From Cyanobacteria bacterium UBA7694 (GTDB lineage Bacteria > Cyanobacteriota > Sericytochromatia > UBA7694): a stretch of 11,749 nucleotides of DNA. The notes beneath the pieces are model-generated. The model had not been told where the DNA came from. It saw only the letters and a program-made list of their open reading frames with translations, and made no database searches. Both the position numbers and the translations under genes were made by a program. This document shows, piece by piece, positions 1 through 6,601 of the stretch (the stretch's first letter is position 1; each line of letters starts with the position of its first letter). The stretch covers positions 1 through 11,749 of the forward strand of contig DLGM01000051.1 in NCBI GenBank assembly GCA_002482705.1, written 5' to 3'.

Positions 1-308
1 TTTTGTATTTGCCGGGTAAACGTCCGCGAGGCATTCACAAGCTGTCCCCACAGTTTGCGACCTTCCCAGAAGCGGTCATAACTGGTGCTGTTGCGAAACC
101 CCAAAAATATACTCAACGCCAAGCCAATAAACGTAAAAGGTAAGGCCGTCAACGAAAGATGGGGCAGCTCCTTATTGAGCTGCCAGAGGGTCGTCCCCAC
201 GGAAATCAAGGTCGTCGCCAGCACCCGCCGCCAAATATTATAAGCAACCGATTCGCGCCAACGAAAAATCGAGCGCAGCCATGTCATGCGTTTGGGATAA
301 ACAATCAT
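1..308 (-). CDS. Bestrophin family (UPF0187/YneE-like) membrane channel, N-terminal part
   Basis: Reading the minus strand from ATG at 308 to the window edge gives 102 codons with no stop. The protein starts MIVYPKRMTWLRSIFRWRES, has hydrophobic stretches at about residues 27-42 and 55-72, and then carries LGFRNSTSYDRFWEGRKLWG (about 72-91), which I recognise as typical of bacterial bestrophin/YneE proteins. The family forms pentameric anion or cation channels in the inner membrane. The rest of the protein (usually about 300 residues) lies outside the window. The gene is divergent from the Rieske gene at 398. No Shine-Dalgarno site precedes ATG 308. A TATACT hexamer sits 8 bases upstream of it, so the mRNA may be leaderless. 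A start at the internal Met8 (287) is possible but also lacks a ribosome site. The family call is confident from memory of the motif; ion selectivity cannot be told. Confidence 0.85.
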   Translation of the reverse strand, partial: MIVYPKRMTWLRSIFRWRESVAYNIWRRVLATTLISVGTTLWQLNKELPHLSLTALPFTFIGLALSIFLGFRNSTSYDRFWEGRKLWGQLVNASRTFTRQIQ

Positions 309-336
309 AACTGTACAGTATATCTCAGCCTGTACA
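309..336 (-). promoter_or_regulatory. Possible leaderless promoter of the bestrophin gene, flanked by two TGTACA boxes
   Basis: On the minus strand a -10-like TATACT lies at 322-317, only 8 bases before ATG 308, the spacing expected for a leaderless transcript. The palindromic hexamer TGTACA occurs at 312-317 and 331-336, one copy overlapping and one just upstream of the -10. A regulator binding these boxes could control the bestrophin gene. No convincing -35 is present, so this is suggestive only. On the plus strand a TATGAT at 361-366 could be the -10 for the Rieske gene, also without a good -35. Confidence 0.3.
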
Positions 337-397
337 TCCCGGCAGCCCCCACTGACAGGGTATGATAGAGCAAGTGGTCTCACAAAGAAGGGATATC

Positions 398-1417
398 ATG
401 GCTGAATTTCCGACCGAGTGCTGGTATATCGCAGCCGAGTCGCACGCATTAAAACAGCAGCCCTTGGCACGGCAGGTAGCTGGACAACATCTGGTCTTAT
501 TCCGCGACAACCAAGGACAGGCAGCGGCCCTGTTTGACCGCTGCCCCCACCGCAATGTCCAGCTTTCGCGCGGCAAGGTACGCCAAGGCTGTATTGAATG
601 CCCTTACCACGGTTTCCGCTTCCAGGCAGACGGGACCTGTAGCCACGTGCCTTCGCTCCAAAGCCACGAAAAAATCCCGGCGGCCCTGCGCGCTCAAGCC
701 ATTCCGATCCGCGAGCAGCAGGGTTATCTCTGGGTCTGGATCGGGGCACGGGCACCAGAGCCCCATGAACAGCCCTTTGTCTTGCCTCACCATGAGGACC
801 CGGCCTGGGGGCACGGTTATTTACAGAGCACGATCGGCAATTCGGTGGCCAACCTGATTGAAAATTTCATCGATTGCCCACACACCGGGTATATTCACGG
901 GGGACTATTCCGCTCCCCCGCCAGCCATTTGGCCCGCACCCATGTGCAGGCAGTGGCGGATGGGGTCATTATCGACATTGATGAAGACAACAAAACCAAT
1001 AGCTTTTTAGGCCGTTTGATCGTCCCCAAAGGCAGTAAGGTCACGCACCAGGATCGGTATATTTACCCCTCCACGGTGCAGGTGGCTTATGGGTTTGGCC
1101 CCAAACGCCAAGTTACGGGATATCAAATTTGTACCCCCATTACCGCTGAGCGCACCCAGGTGTATGTCTATGTCACCTGGAAACTGGGGCTGCTCAACCC
1201 TGTTGTGGCCCCCTTGGTGCAGATCTTTGGCAAAATCATCCTTGATCAGGATGTGGCCATCCTCGAAAACCAGGGCGAGATGATTCGTGCTTATGGTGAG
1301 ATGTTCAGCTCTGTCCCCGCAGATACCGCCAACTTATGGATTCAGGCTACACGCCAGCGCTTGCAGCGTGGCGAAACGCCGCCGGAGCGGGATAAGAAGG
1401 TGGACTTTCGGTTGTAG
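398..1417 (+). CDS. Rieske non-haem iron oxygenase, alpha-subunit type
   Basis: This is a 339-residue oxygenase combining a Rieske [2Fe-2S] domain with a mononuclear iron catalytic domain. Such enzymes use electrons from a separate reductase and O2 to hydroxylate, demethylate or cleave aromatic or cyclic substrates. The Rieske ligands are C49-P-H51 and C68-P-Y-H71. The catalytic iron site is D159-x-x-H162-x4-H167 (in ENFIDCPHTGYIHGG), with D285 in DQDVAILENQ a likely third ligand or helper. The layout resembles the single-component pheophorbide a oxygenase/Tic55/vanillate demethylase group. The substrate cannot be told, and no reductase gene is next to it. I chose ATG 398 over the in-frame ATG 362 because AGAAGG at 386-391 precedes 398 at good spacing. 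The stop codon TAG (1415-1417) lies inside a repeated TGTAGGGGC motif. The next gene converges on this one. Confidence 0.9.
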   Translation: MAEFPTECWYIAAESHALKQQPLARQVAGQHLVLFRDNQGQAAALFDRCPHRNVQLSRGKVRQGCIECPYHGFRFQADGTCSHVPSLQSHEKIPAALRAQAIPIREQQGYLWVWIGARAPEPHEQPFVLPHHEDPAWGHGYLQSTIGNSVANLIENFIDCPHTGYIHGGLFRSPASHLARTHVQAVADGVIIDIDEDNKTNSFLGRLIVPKGSKVTHQDRYIYPSTVQVAYGFGPKRQVTGYQICTPITAERTQVYVYVTWKLGLLNPVVAPLVQIFGKIILDQDVAILENQGEMIRAYGEMFSSVPADTANLWIQATRQRLQRGETPPERDKKVDFRL

Positions 1418-1487
1418 GGGCTTGTGCGGGCAGGTTGTACGGGCACAAGATTTTGTGCCCTTACGAGCCCTTACAGATGCCCCTACA
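1413..1487. repeat. Imperfect palindromic repeat element between convergent genes
   Basis: The ends are perfect inverted copies: TGTAGGGGC at 1413-1421 and GCCCCTACA at 1479-1487. The centre holds an 8-bp hairpin, GGGCACAA (1441-1448), loop GATT, TTGTGCCC (1453-1460). The whole looks like a small palindromic (REP/MITE-like) element. It overlaps the last codon and stop of the Rieske gene and could also act as a bidirectional transcription terminator for the two convergent genes, though there is no T-tract. It carries no coding capacity. Confidence 0.6.
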
Positions 1488-1506
1488 CCCCCCCCCAGAC
1501 CCGCAG
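1468..1506. repeat. 39-bp direct repeat, copy 1
   Basis: Positions 1468-1506 are identical to 1541-1579. The unit begins CCCTTACAGATGCCCCTACA, continues with a run of nine C (1488-1496) and ends AGACCCGCAG. Its left part is the right end of the palindromic element at 1413-1487. The 34 bases between the copies (1507-1540) differ. Confidence 0.85.
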
Positions 1507-1540
1507 ATATAAACCTAAATCACCGCCCCTCACAAGAGGC

Positions 1541-1579
1541 CCCTTACAGATGCCCCTACACCCCCCCCCAGACCCGCAG
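1541..1579. repeat. 39-bp direct repeat, copy 2, overlapping the end of the STAND-TPR gene
   Basis: This is an exact second copy of 1468-1506, including the nine-C run (1561-1569). Read on the minus strand it encodes the last residues of the STAND-TPR protein (WGGV) and its stop TAG (1558-1556), which again falls in TGTAGGGGC. The homopolymer is prone to slippage and to sequencing error, so the exact C-terminus is less certain than the rest of the gene. Confidence 0.85.
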
Positions 1580-4057
1580 GGCCTGCTGTTCGGGCTCGGG
1601 CCAGCCCAAGGCGCTGATCTGGGCCTGCACCCACGCCACCCCCTGACGCTGCAACAAAGCCGCAAGCACCTGCTGCAGTTGCGGCAACTGCCCGGCATCC
1701 TGCCGGGCAAACTGCAACCAGGCTTCTCCCAGCCACTGGAAAGCCTGTTCATCCTGCCGTTGCTGCAAAGCGAGCAGGGCCAATTGGCCACAGGTGGCGG
1801 CCATGCCCGGCCCATGGGAAGCCTGACGGTGCAAGTCTAAAGCCTGCAAATAGGCCTGTTCCGCCGGTTCCCAAGCCTGCTGGTAAATGTACAAAGCCCC
1901 GTATTGGCCATAGGTCGCCGCTCGCCCCGATACATACCCCAGCTTGGTAAAAATATCCAGGGCCTGCGCCAAAAGGCGCTCGGCGGCGGCGTATTTACCC
2001 TGAGCGCCATAAACCATCGCCACATGCCCATAGACTGCTGCCAAACGGGTTGGGTATCCCAATGTTTTGAGTAACTTGGCGGCTCGCTGGTACATGTGCA
2101 AGGCCTGAGTGAAGTGGCCCGTTTGGTGATACAAACTGCCCATCAGGCTACAGCTACCCGCCAAGGCATTCTCGTCTTCCCCCTGTTCAAACAGCTCCAA
2201 AGCTTCGCGACAGGCATCAAAGGCTTCAGGCATCTGCCCTTGGGCCTGATACATCAGCGCTTGTTGGTGACGCATGGCCGCCAGCCCCATCTGATCGCCC
2301 AATAATAAAAACCCGGTCTGGGCCTCTTGGTAATAGGGTTCAGCGCGGGCAAAATGTCCCTGATTTTGGTACATCATGCCGAGCTGATAGGCCGTTTTGG
2401 TGCCCATCGCATGGTTGTCGGTGGCGGCAAAAATGCTGCGTGCTTCTTGGAAGCGCATCAGGGCAATGTCATAGTTGCCCTGCTCCATTTCGATAATACC
2501 CTGATTGTGCCAACAGGCCCCGCGCATATCCGGGTCTGGCGTCATGGCAATGATCTCCCGGTTGAGCGCCCGCGCCCGCTCAATATAGCCCAGCAGCTTG
2601 AGCAAATCCTGGGCATAAAAGGTCATGACCGCAGCTTCTTTGAGATCGCCCCCTTGTAAAAAGTGAAAACGGGCCGAGAAAAAATCCTCGACTGCATGGG
2701 TGCGGCTGGCCCGGGCCGCATACCAGCGCCCCAAAATCAAATGCTGCTCACGACAAGCGTTCGGCCCCACCTGATCGCGCACAAACTCTGCCGTTAAACG
2801 GTGTACATAGGCAAACCCATCCAGAGTCGTCAGCACCAAGCGCACCTGTGCCAGCTCAGCCACATCCTCAGGAACCCCTAATTCTGGTAAAGCGGCCAGG
2901 GGCAAACGCCCCTCAAACAGGCTACAGATCACCAATTGGTGACGCCCCACTGGCGAAGTCTGATGCCACAGACGGCGTAACAACCCAATATCAGGGCGAT
3001 CAGGCTCCTCCGCCAAGGCTTCGCGTAACACAGGCAATCCCTGTCGTTGGGCCAGAGCATCCAGCAATTCAAGGGTACGGGGATGGGCTTGGGCAGCACC
3101 AATCAGCCTCTGTTTATCCCCAAATGGCAAATGGCGCAGGGCGGGCAAACCCACCATTCGCTGCCAAGCCTCCGCAAATTGAAAGGGTCGCAGCGCCTCC
3201 GTGACCAATCCAGGCAGCGCCAGTGGGCGACGCGAGGTGATAATCAAGCGTGAAGCCACAGGCATTTCCACCACCAGCCGCGCCAGCCATTCGGCCCAGT
3301 GGGCATCGGCCAGTTGCCCATCAACAAACTGATTGTCTTCAAAATTGTCCAAAACAATCAGCGTGGGAAAAGCCTCCAAATAGCGCAGCATCAGGGCAAA
3401 ACGTTGGGGCAGATCCCCCCCTTCGGCACCATCGGGCAAAACCTGATCCAAATAGGTGCGAAACACCGACTCTACCAGCACCTCCGGCGAAACCACCCCA
3501 TAGAGCTTCACCAAACGCGCCCCCTGATCGCGAGCACGACGCGCCAACCAAGCCAATAAAGAGGTTTTTCCCAGCCCTCCGGCCCCTTGAATCAGGAGAG
3601 TTCGGTGGGCATCCAACAGCCTTTGTAAATGCAGCCGATCGCGACGGCGGCCAATAAATGCAACATCCAACTCCGCCAAAGACGGCAGTTCAGCGGCAAA
3701 CAGAGCCATCATCGGGCTTAAGGCAGAGGTCTTGTCCCCCGGAGGCAGGGGCACCACCAGCTCACGGATATAATCCGCCAGCTCAGACCTCGTCAAACAA
3801 CGACCCAGGCCTTCCGGCTGCGAGCACTCCGGCGGGTAAGCCAAAGGGGGAAAGGTCGCAGGCCAAGCCATAATCGGCAGTTCGCTCCAACAGAGCTGAT
3901 ACGGACGCCCCAACGCCGCCGCTTCCAGGATCAAAGCCGGGTCAAAATCACTTTCCAGCTCCAGGGTCAGCCCATACTGTAATACCCACGGCTCCCATTG
4001 GGCCAGTAGCCCTTCACAGCCTTCGGGCCTTGCCAGACACAAAATCCGTGGGGACAT
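1556..4057 (-). CDS. STAND-type P-loop ATPase with C-terminal TPR array
   Basis: An 833-residue cytoplasmic protein with three parts. Residues 1-110 are an unrecognised N-terminal domain; its pattern (RILCLA near the start, PYQLCWSELPIM near 55) hints at a receiver-like alpha/beta fold, which is speculation. Residues about 130-430 are an NB-ARC-like ATPase: FIGRRRDRLHLQRLL, Walker A GAGGLGKTS (158-166), Walker B LIVLDNF (233-239), IITSRR (272-277), then a winged-helix region and YVHRLTAEF (417-425) where MHD-type sensors sit. Residues about 515-800 are roughly seven TPR units of 40 residues. STAND proteins are ligand-triggered switches used in signalling, transcription control and phage defence. 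There is no C-terminal DNA-binding domain, so a MalT-like role is unlikely. ATG 4057 is preferred over ATG 4102 because GGAGGT (4069-4064) lies 6 bases before it. The gene is divergent from the DCC gene. Confidence 0.85.
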   Translation of the reverse strand: MSPRILCLARPEGCEGLLAQWEPWVLQYGLTLELESDFDPALILEAAALGRPYQLCWSELPIMAWPATFPPLAYPPECSQPEGLGRCLTRSELADYIRELVVPLPPGDKTSALSPMMALFAAELPSLAELDVAFIGRRRDRLHLQRLLDAHRTLLIQGAGGLGKTSLLAWLARRARDQGARLVKLYGVVSPEVLVESVFRTYLDQVLPDGAEGGDLPQRFALMLRYLEAFPTLIVLDNFEDNQFVDGQLADAHWAEWLARLVVEMPVASRLIITSRRPLALPGLVTEALRPFQFAEAWQRMVGLPALRHLPFGDKQRLIGAAQAHPRTLELLDALAQRQGLPVLREALAEEPDRPDIGLLRRLWHQTSPVGRHQLVICSLFEGRLPLAALPELGVPEDVAELAQVRLVLTTLDGFAYVHRLTAEFVRDQVGPNACREQHLILGRWYAARASRTHAVEDFFSARFHFLQGGDLKEAAVMTFYAQDLLKLLGYIERARALNREIIAMTPDPDMRGACWHNQGIIEMEQGNYDIALMRFQEARSIFAATDNHAMGTKTAYQLGMMYQNQGHFARAEPYYQEAQTGFLLLGDQMGLAAMRHQQALMYQAQGQMPEAFDACREALELFEQGEDENALAGSCSLMGSLYHQTGHFTQALHMYQRAAKLLKTLGYPTRLAAVYGHVAMVYGAQGKYAAAERLLAQALDIFTKLGYVSGRAATYGQYGALYIYQQAWEPAEQAYLQALDLHRQASHGPGMAATCGQLALLALQQRQDEQAFQWLGEAWLQFARQDAGQLPQLQQVLAALLQRQGVAWVQAQISALGWPEPEQQALRVWGGV

Positions 4058-4142
4058 TGGTTTACCTCCGATTTTCACCCTGGCAGATTCCCAGCGGCAC
4101 ATCCTTGGGCATCAGCAGCAGTGGGAAAACCCCACCATGGCC

Positions 4143-4151
4143 TGTTATAAT
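4143..4151 (+). promoter_or_regulatory. Extended -10 promoter for the DCC-family gene
   Basis: TGTTATAAT is a perfect extended -10 (TGN followed by TATAAT), which can work without a good -35; none is seen 17 bases upstream. It lies 29 bases before ATG 4181, leaving a short leader that contains the GGAGGG ribosome site (4170-4175). The divergent STAND gene starts about 90 bases to the left, so the two share this intergenic control region. Confidence 0.6.
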
Positions 4152-4180
4152 CAGGGTAACATGTCCCCCGGAGGGATCCC

Positions 4181-4600
4181 ATGTCCACCAAAGCCCTCAT
4201 TCTCTTTGATGGCGTCTGCAATTTCTGCAACAGCAGCGTCAACTTTATCATCGATCACGACCCGCAGGACTATTTCCGCTTTGCCCCCTTGCAGTCCGAT
4301 GTCGGCCAAGCCGAACTGATCCGATTGGGGTTGCCCACCCAAGACTTTGACAGCCTGATCCTGATTGAAAACGGGCAGGCCTATACCCGCTCCACCGCCG
4401 CCTTAAAAATCGCCAGCCACCTGCAAGGCTTGTGGTCTTGGAGCCGGGTATTGTTACTCATCCCCACCTTTGTGCGCGATCCCTTCTACCGCATCATTGC
4501 CAAAAACCGCTACCGTTGGTTTGGCAAAAGCGATCAGTGTCGTATGCCCACCCCCGCCTACCGGGCTCGCTTTCTGGCCGTCAGCGCCGCCGAGAATTAA
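4181..4600 (+). CDS. DCC-family thiol-disulfide oxidoreductase (DUF393)
   Basis: A 139-residue protein starting MSTKALILFDGVCNFCNSSV. The D10-G-V-C13-x-x-C16 motif is the hallmark of the DCC (DUF393) family: a thioredoxin-like fold with a CxxC redox pair after a conserved Asp. Members are thought to reduce or exchange disulfides, but physiological partners are mostly unknown. The later family features are present: RFAPLQS (about 33-39), DSLILIENGQAYTRSTAAL (about 57-75), a hydrophobic helix VLLLIPTF and the C-terminal YRWFGKSDQCRMP. Length is typical. GGAGGG at 4170-4175 sits 5 bases before the ATG, and an extended -10 lies just upstream. asnS follows 134 bases downstream with its own probable promoter, so a shared function is not implied. 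Confidence 0.88.
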   Translation: MSTKALILFDGVCNFCNSSVNFIIDHDPQDYFRFAPLQSDVGQAELIRLGLPTQDFDSLILIENGQAYTRSTAALKIASHLQGLWSWSRVLLLIPTFVRDPFYRIIAKNRYRWFGKSDQCRMPTPAYRARFLAVSAAEN

Positions 4601-4635
4601 GCGCCGATCCGCTCACGTCAGGCCAAATTCCCCCG

Positions 4636-4697
4636 TATAATGGTAAAGACGCACCCTGTGCGCCCCGATCCCGGCCGGGTGCCCCTCCCCATTTTTT
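4636..4697 (+). promoter_or_regulatory. asnS promoter -10 and structured leader
   Basis: A consensus TATAAT lies at 4636-4641, 93 bases before the asnS start; no strong -35 is visible. The leader then holds G+C-rich dyads: GCACCC (4651-4656) pairs with GGGTGC (4677-4682), and CCCGGCCGGG (4670-4679) is self-complementary, so the two folds compete. Nine bases later is a run of six T (4692-4697). This could be an attenuator, but the T-run is not adjacent to the stem. T-box hallmarks were not found. Confidence 0.4.
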
Positions 4698-4734
4698 GTA
4701 CCCCGCCCCCAGCAATACTCTCAAGGAGTCCTTT

Positions 4735-6036
4735 ATGACTGTCACCAGCATTGACCGCATTGATCAGTACGACGGCCAAACCGTTACCCTGCGCGGCTGG
4801 CTTTATAATAAACGCGAAAGCGGCAAGCTTGCCTTCTTGATCCTGCGCGACGGCACCGGATTCATCCAGTGCGTGGCCTTTAAAAAAGAAGTGGACGAAG
4901 CCGTCTGGGAAGCCTGCAAAGGCCTGACCCAAGAGTCATCCGTAATCATCACCGGCACCGTGCGCAAAGACGACCGCGCCCCTTATTGCGGTTATGAAAT
5001 GGGCATCCAAAATATTGAAGTGGTGCACAAAGTCGAAGGTGAATACCCGATCAGCCACAAAGAACACGGCCCCGACTTCCTGCTCAGCCAGCGCCATCTG
5101 TGGCTGCGCACCCCCAGCCAAATGGCCGTCATGCGCATTCGCAGCGAAATCATTGCCGCCCTGCGCGACTTTTTTAACGATCGCGGCTTCACCATGGTAG
5201 ATGCCCCAATTGTCACCGCCAACGCCTGTGAAGGCACCACCAACTTGTTTGAAATCGACTACTTCGACGACAAGGCTTATCTCTCGCAGAGCGGCCAGCT
5301 CTATATGGAAGCCGCCGCCTTTGCGCTGGGCAACGTTTACTGCCTTGGCCCGGCCTTCCGCGCCGAGCGTTCGAAAACCCGCAAGCACCTGACCGAGTTC
5401 TGGATGCTCGAACCGGAAATGACCTACATCGACCTCGATCAGAACATGGCGATCCAAGAAGAAATGCTCTGTTATGTGGTCAAACGCGTGCTTGAACGCC
5501 GCCAACAGGAGCTCAAAACCTTAGAACGTGACCAGAGCCAGCTCGAAGTGATTCAAGGCCCCTTCCCGCGCATCAGCTACCATGAAGCGGTCGAACTGCT
5601 GCAAGCCAAAGGCTCGGAAATCCAGATGGGTGACGACTTTGGCGCCCCAGACGAAGCCATTTTGGGCGACCAGTTCGGCGGCAAGCCGGTGTTCATCCAC
5701 CGCTTCCCAAGCGCCATCAAGGCCTTCTACATGAAGCCCGATCCGGAAAACCCCGAAGTGGCCTTGGGTTCTGACCTGATTGCCCCGGACGGTTACGGCG
5801 AAATCATTGGCGGCGGCCAGCGCATTGACGACTACGATTTGCTCTTGCAGCGCATCCAGGAGCATGATCTGCCCCAGGAAGCCTTTGACTGGTACCTCGA
5901 TCTGCGCCGCTATGGCTCCGTACCCCACGGTGGTTTCGGTTTAGGCATTGAGCGCGTCGTGGCTTGGATCTGCGGCACCCAGCACGTGCGTGAAAGCAGT
6001 CCTTTCCCGCGCACCATTTACCGTATTACCCCTTAA
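4735..6036 (+). CDS. asnS: Asparagine--tRNA ligase (AsnRS)
   Basis: A 433-residue class IIb aminoacyl-tRNA synthetase that activates asparagine with ATP and loads it on tRNA-Asn in the cytoplasm. The N-terminal OB-fold anticodon-binding domain covers about residues 15-100 (VTLRGWLYNKRESGKLAFLI). The catalytic core begins near 115 (FLLSQRHLWLRTP). Motif 2 is FRAERSKTRKHLTEFWMLEP (208-227), and motif 3 is GGFGLGIERVVAWICG (399-414). Length and the HLTEFWMLEPE signature favour AsnRS over AspRS. ATG 4735 is chosen because AAGGAG at 4723-4728 precedes it at 6 bases and the product then starts with the normal OB-fold; the frame is open further upstream, but that translation shows no family similarity. 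Presence of AsnRS means direct charging of tRNA-Asn is possible. A hairpin follows the stop. Confidence 0.96.
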   Translation: MTVTSIDRIDQYDGQTVTLRGWLYNKRESGKLAFLILRDGTGFIQCVAFKKEVDEAVWEACKGLTQESSVIITGTVRKDDRAPYCGYEMGIQNIEVVHKVEGEYPISHKEHGPDFLLSQRHLWLRTPSQMAVMRIRSEIIAALRDFFNDRGFTMVDAPIVTANACEGTTNLFEIDYFDDKAYLSQSGQLYMEAAAFALGNVYCLGPAFRAERSKTRKHLTEFWMLEPEMTYIDLDQNMAIQEEMLCYVVKRVLERRQQELKTLERDQSQLEVIQGPFPRISYHEAVELLQAKGSEIQMGDDFGAPDEAILGDQFGGKPVFIHRFPSAIKAFYMKPDPENPEVALGSDLIAPDGYGEIIGGGQRIDDYDLLLQRIQEHDLPQEAFDWYLDLRRYGSVPHGGFGLGIERVVAWICGTQHVRESSPFPRTIYRITP

Positions 6037-6043
6037 GCGCCCC

Positions 6044-6066
6044 ATTGCAGCAGATTTTGCTGCAAT
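6044..6066 (+). other. Stem-loop after asnS, possible 3' end or RNA-stability hairpin
   Basis: ATTGCAGCA (6044-6052) and TGCTGCAAT (6058-6066) form a perfect 9-bp stem with a 5-base loop, eight bases after the asnS stop. GCGC flanks both sides and could extend the stem past a CCC bulge. No T-run follows, so it is not a standard intrinsic terminator. It may protect the mRNA end or act with a termination factor. Confidence 0.45.
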
Positions 6067-6081
6067 GCGCCATTGAGTTGC

Positions 6082-6129
6082 AAGGCCTCCGTATGCTAAG
6101 ATCGGGCAACGATCACAAACGGAGGCCTT
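6082..6129 (+). promoter_or_regulatory. Perfect 11-bp inverted repeat covering the ribosome site of the STAS gene
   Basis: AAGGCCTCCGT (6082-6092) and ACGGAGGCCTT (6119-6129) are exact reverse complements, separated by 26 bases that hold a nested 5-bp stem (GATCG 6100-6104, CGATC 6110-6114). The right arm contains GGAGG (6121-6125), the only Shine-Dalgarno site for ATG 6135. If RNA starts upstream of the left arm, the ribosome site would be locked in the stem. A weak promoter (TTGAGT 6073-6078, 18 bases, TAAGAT 6097-6102) could instead lie across the left arm, making the repeat a DNA operator. Confidence 0.6.
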
Positions 6130-6134
6130 ACCCT

Positions 6135-6467
6135 ATGAAAATGGTTGTGCTTGAGCGCCCTTATCAGCCCGTGCGGATTGAAATTCACGGTGTTTTGGAT
6201 ATCCACGACGCCCAGATTCTGGCAGACACCTGCCAGCAACTGCTCAGTCAGGGTAAATGCCATTTACAAATGGATTTACGCCCCTTGCAGCGCATCTCGG
6301 AAGAGGTCTTCCCGGTGCTGCAACATCTCCGGGAAGCCACCCAATCTCACCACGGCAGCTTGGCCCTGCTGGCCACCCAGCCCCGCTTACACCAGCGTCT
6401 GCACAAGTTTGACCTACCCGTGTATTCCCCCTCTGAAACAGCTTCATTCGCGGCGATTCTCCATTAA
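6135..6467 (+). CDS. Small STAS-domain-like protein, possible anti-sigma antagonist relative
   Basis: A 110-residue single-domain protein. The order IEIHGVLDIHDAQILADTCQ (15-34), LQMDLRPLQRISEEVFPVLQ (44-63) and GSLALLATQPRLHQRL (74-89) matches the STAS fold (strand, helix, strand with Asp, helix, strand, helix) used by SpoIIAA-type anti-sigma factor antagonists. In SpoIIAA the loop reads DSSG with a phosphorylatable Ser; here the aligned residues are S55-E56-E57-V58, with Glu at the phosphosite. The classic switch is therefore missing or altered. ATG 6135 is preferred over the in-frame ATG 6045 because GGAGG (6121-6125) precedes it and residues upstream would fall in hairpins. No kinase or sigma factor gene is adjacent. 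The fold is inferred from the sequence pattern; the partner is unknown. Confidence 0.6.
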   Translation: MKMVVLERPYQPVRIEIHGVLDIHDAQILADTCQQLLSQGKCHLQMDLRPLQRISEEVFPVLQHLREATQSHHGSLALLATQPRLHQRLHKFDLPVYSPSETASFAAILH

Positions 6468-6501
6468 ATTCCGCCTATCCTATTCTTCCCTTTAGCAATT
6501 G

Positions 6502-6552
6502 TGATACAATGCTTAGCGGGCTTTTTTGCACCGTGATTTTCATCATGGTAGC
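6502..6552 (+). promoter_or_regulatory. Promoter and leader hairpin of the infC-rpmI-rplT operon
   Basis: TGATACAAT at 6502-6510 is an extended -10 (TGN-TACAAT). About 90 bases of leader follow before IF3. It contains GCACCGTGA (6528-6536) pairing with TCATGGTAGC (6543-6552), about 9 bp with one G-U pair and one bulged A, loop of six. In other bacteria leaders or internal sites of this operon bind L20 for autoregulation; whether this hairpin does so cannot be told from sequence. Confidence 0.5.
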
Positions 6553-6601
6553 GTTTCCCGTTGAATAATCAAATCGCCTGAAAGGCAGGATAACTACAGC
6601 C

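Noticed and set aside
1413..1579. CRISPR array
   Set aside because: Only two copies of one repeat with a single 34-base gap, C-homopolymer in the unit and no cas genes.
2096..3873. Several plus-strand open frames opposite the STAND-TPR gene
   Set aside because: They are antisense to a clear coding sequence with recognisable motifs, lack ribosome sites and are low-complexity Pro/Ala/Gln-rich, as expected of shadows in G+C-rich DNA.
4651..4697. T-box riboswitch upstream of asnS
   Set aside because: The conserved T-box sequence and antiterminator hallmarks are absent; only G+C-rich dyads and a T-run are seen.
4432..4734. Extended asnS frame starting at 4432
   Set aside because: The extra 101 residues overlap the DCC gene in another frame, show no family similarity, and the good AAGGAG lies before ATG 4735.
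4936..5928. Long minus-strand open frames opposite asnS
   Set aside because: Antisense shadows of a highly conserved gene; translations show no domain pattern.
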